DNA from: CAZPBC01 sp964584775
Lineage (GTDB): Bacteria; Chlamydiota; Chlamydiia; Chlamydiales; SLFE01
Assembly (NCBI GenBank): GCA_964584775.1
Contig: CAZPBC010000052.1
Coordinates: 1 to 13,571 of the forward strand
Length of the DNA: 13,571 nucleotides
Direction: 5' to 3'
This document shows positions 13,459-13,571 of this stretch, piece by piece. Within the stretch, counting starts at the first letter, position 1; the number at the start of each line of letters is the position of its first letter. The notes beneath the pieces are model-generated. The model was not told the origin of the DNA and ran no database searches. It was given only the letters and a program-made list of their open reading frames with translations. The position numbers were made by a program, and so were the translations under genes.

Positions 13459-13571
13459 TTACGTATCAGTACTCTTACTTTGTAATAATTTCTCAATTTG
13501 TTCTTGGGTTTCTACTCTTTTGTATTCCTCTATTAAGATACGTTGCTTTTCATCTAACGTACTTTTTAAGT
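13459..13571 (-). CDS. C-terminal fragment of an unidentified protein (5' part outside window)
   Basis: On the minus strand a frame open from the right edge (first full codon 13569-13567) runs 36 codons to a TAA at 13461-13459. The peptide is hydrophilic and helical: LDEKQRILIEEYKRVETQEQ, then a short Lys/Leu/Ser tail ending STDT. Glu, Lys and Gln dominate, as in a coiled-coil end. It is accepted because the composition is protein-like and the DNA just downstream turns AT-rich and non-coding. The family cannot be told from 36 residues. It has the same direction as the peptidase/ankyrin gene, 183 bases upstream of it. Confidence 0.55.
   Translation of the reverse strand, partial: LKSTLDEKQRILIEEYKRVETQEQIEKLLQSKSTDT

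Overview
The window comes from a member of the Chlamydiota, and probably from one of the environmental (chlamydia-like) families rather than Chlamydia itself. The anchor is an omcA/omcB pair on the plus strand: a 72-residue lipoprotein with 19 cysteines and a 513-residue protein with about 47 cysteines and DUF11-type repeats. These are the small and large cysteine-rich outer membrane proteins found in this phylum. A maf gene, a HEAT-repeat gene and an lptD-like gene in a tight row, an Inc-like protein, and a large putative effector with ankyrin repeats also fit an obligate intracellular bacterium of this group. I cannot assign a genus from sequence alone.

Layout, left to right. Positions 1-964 (minus) hold a gene cut by the left edge. 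It encodes two hydrophobic blocks, then a coiled-coil-like region, then 30-residue tandem repeats that run off the window. Positions 965-1230 are AT-rich and carry its likely promoter. Positions 1231-3383 (minus) are ugd followed by ispA, joined by an ATGA overlap. Just upstream of ugd sits a good -35/-10 pair, placed so close to the start codon that the message would be leaderless, with two identical 10-bp direct repeats abutting the -35. Positions 3538-8220 (minus) are a four-gene operon, transcribed as unknown small protein, maf, HEAT-repeat exported protein, lptD. All its junctions overlap (ATGA, 19 bp, GTGA). Positions 8221-8672 are the regulatory region between this operon and the divergent cysteine-rich cluster.

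Positions 8673-10908 (plus) are omcA, then a second and different small cysteine-rich probable lipoprotein (13 cysteines), then omcB. RNA hairpins occur before omcA, after omcA and before omcB, and a textbook intrinsic terminator follows omcB. Convergent to this, 10990-13275 (minus) encodes a 761-residue protein. Its middle carries a His-Gly...Ser-Cys arrangement typical of clan CD (caspase-like/C80-like) cysteine peptidases and its C-terminus has degenerate ankyrin repeats. It looks like a host-directed effector. The right edge (13459-13571, minus) holds the last 36 codons of another gene.

Functionally the window is mostly about the cell envelope: isoprenoid precursor (IspA), nucleotide sugar (Ugd), lipopolysaccharide export to the surface (LptD with a coupled HEAT-repeat partner), and the disulfide-crosslinked outer envelope (OmcA, new cysteine-rich protein, OmcB). 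It is flanked on both sides by probable host-interaction genes.
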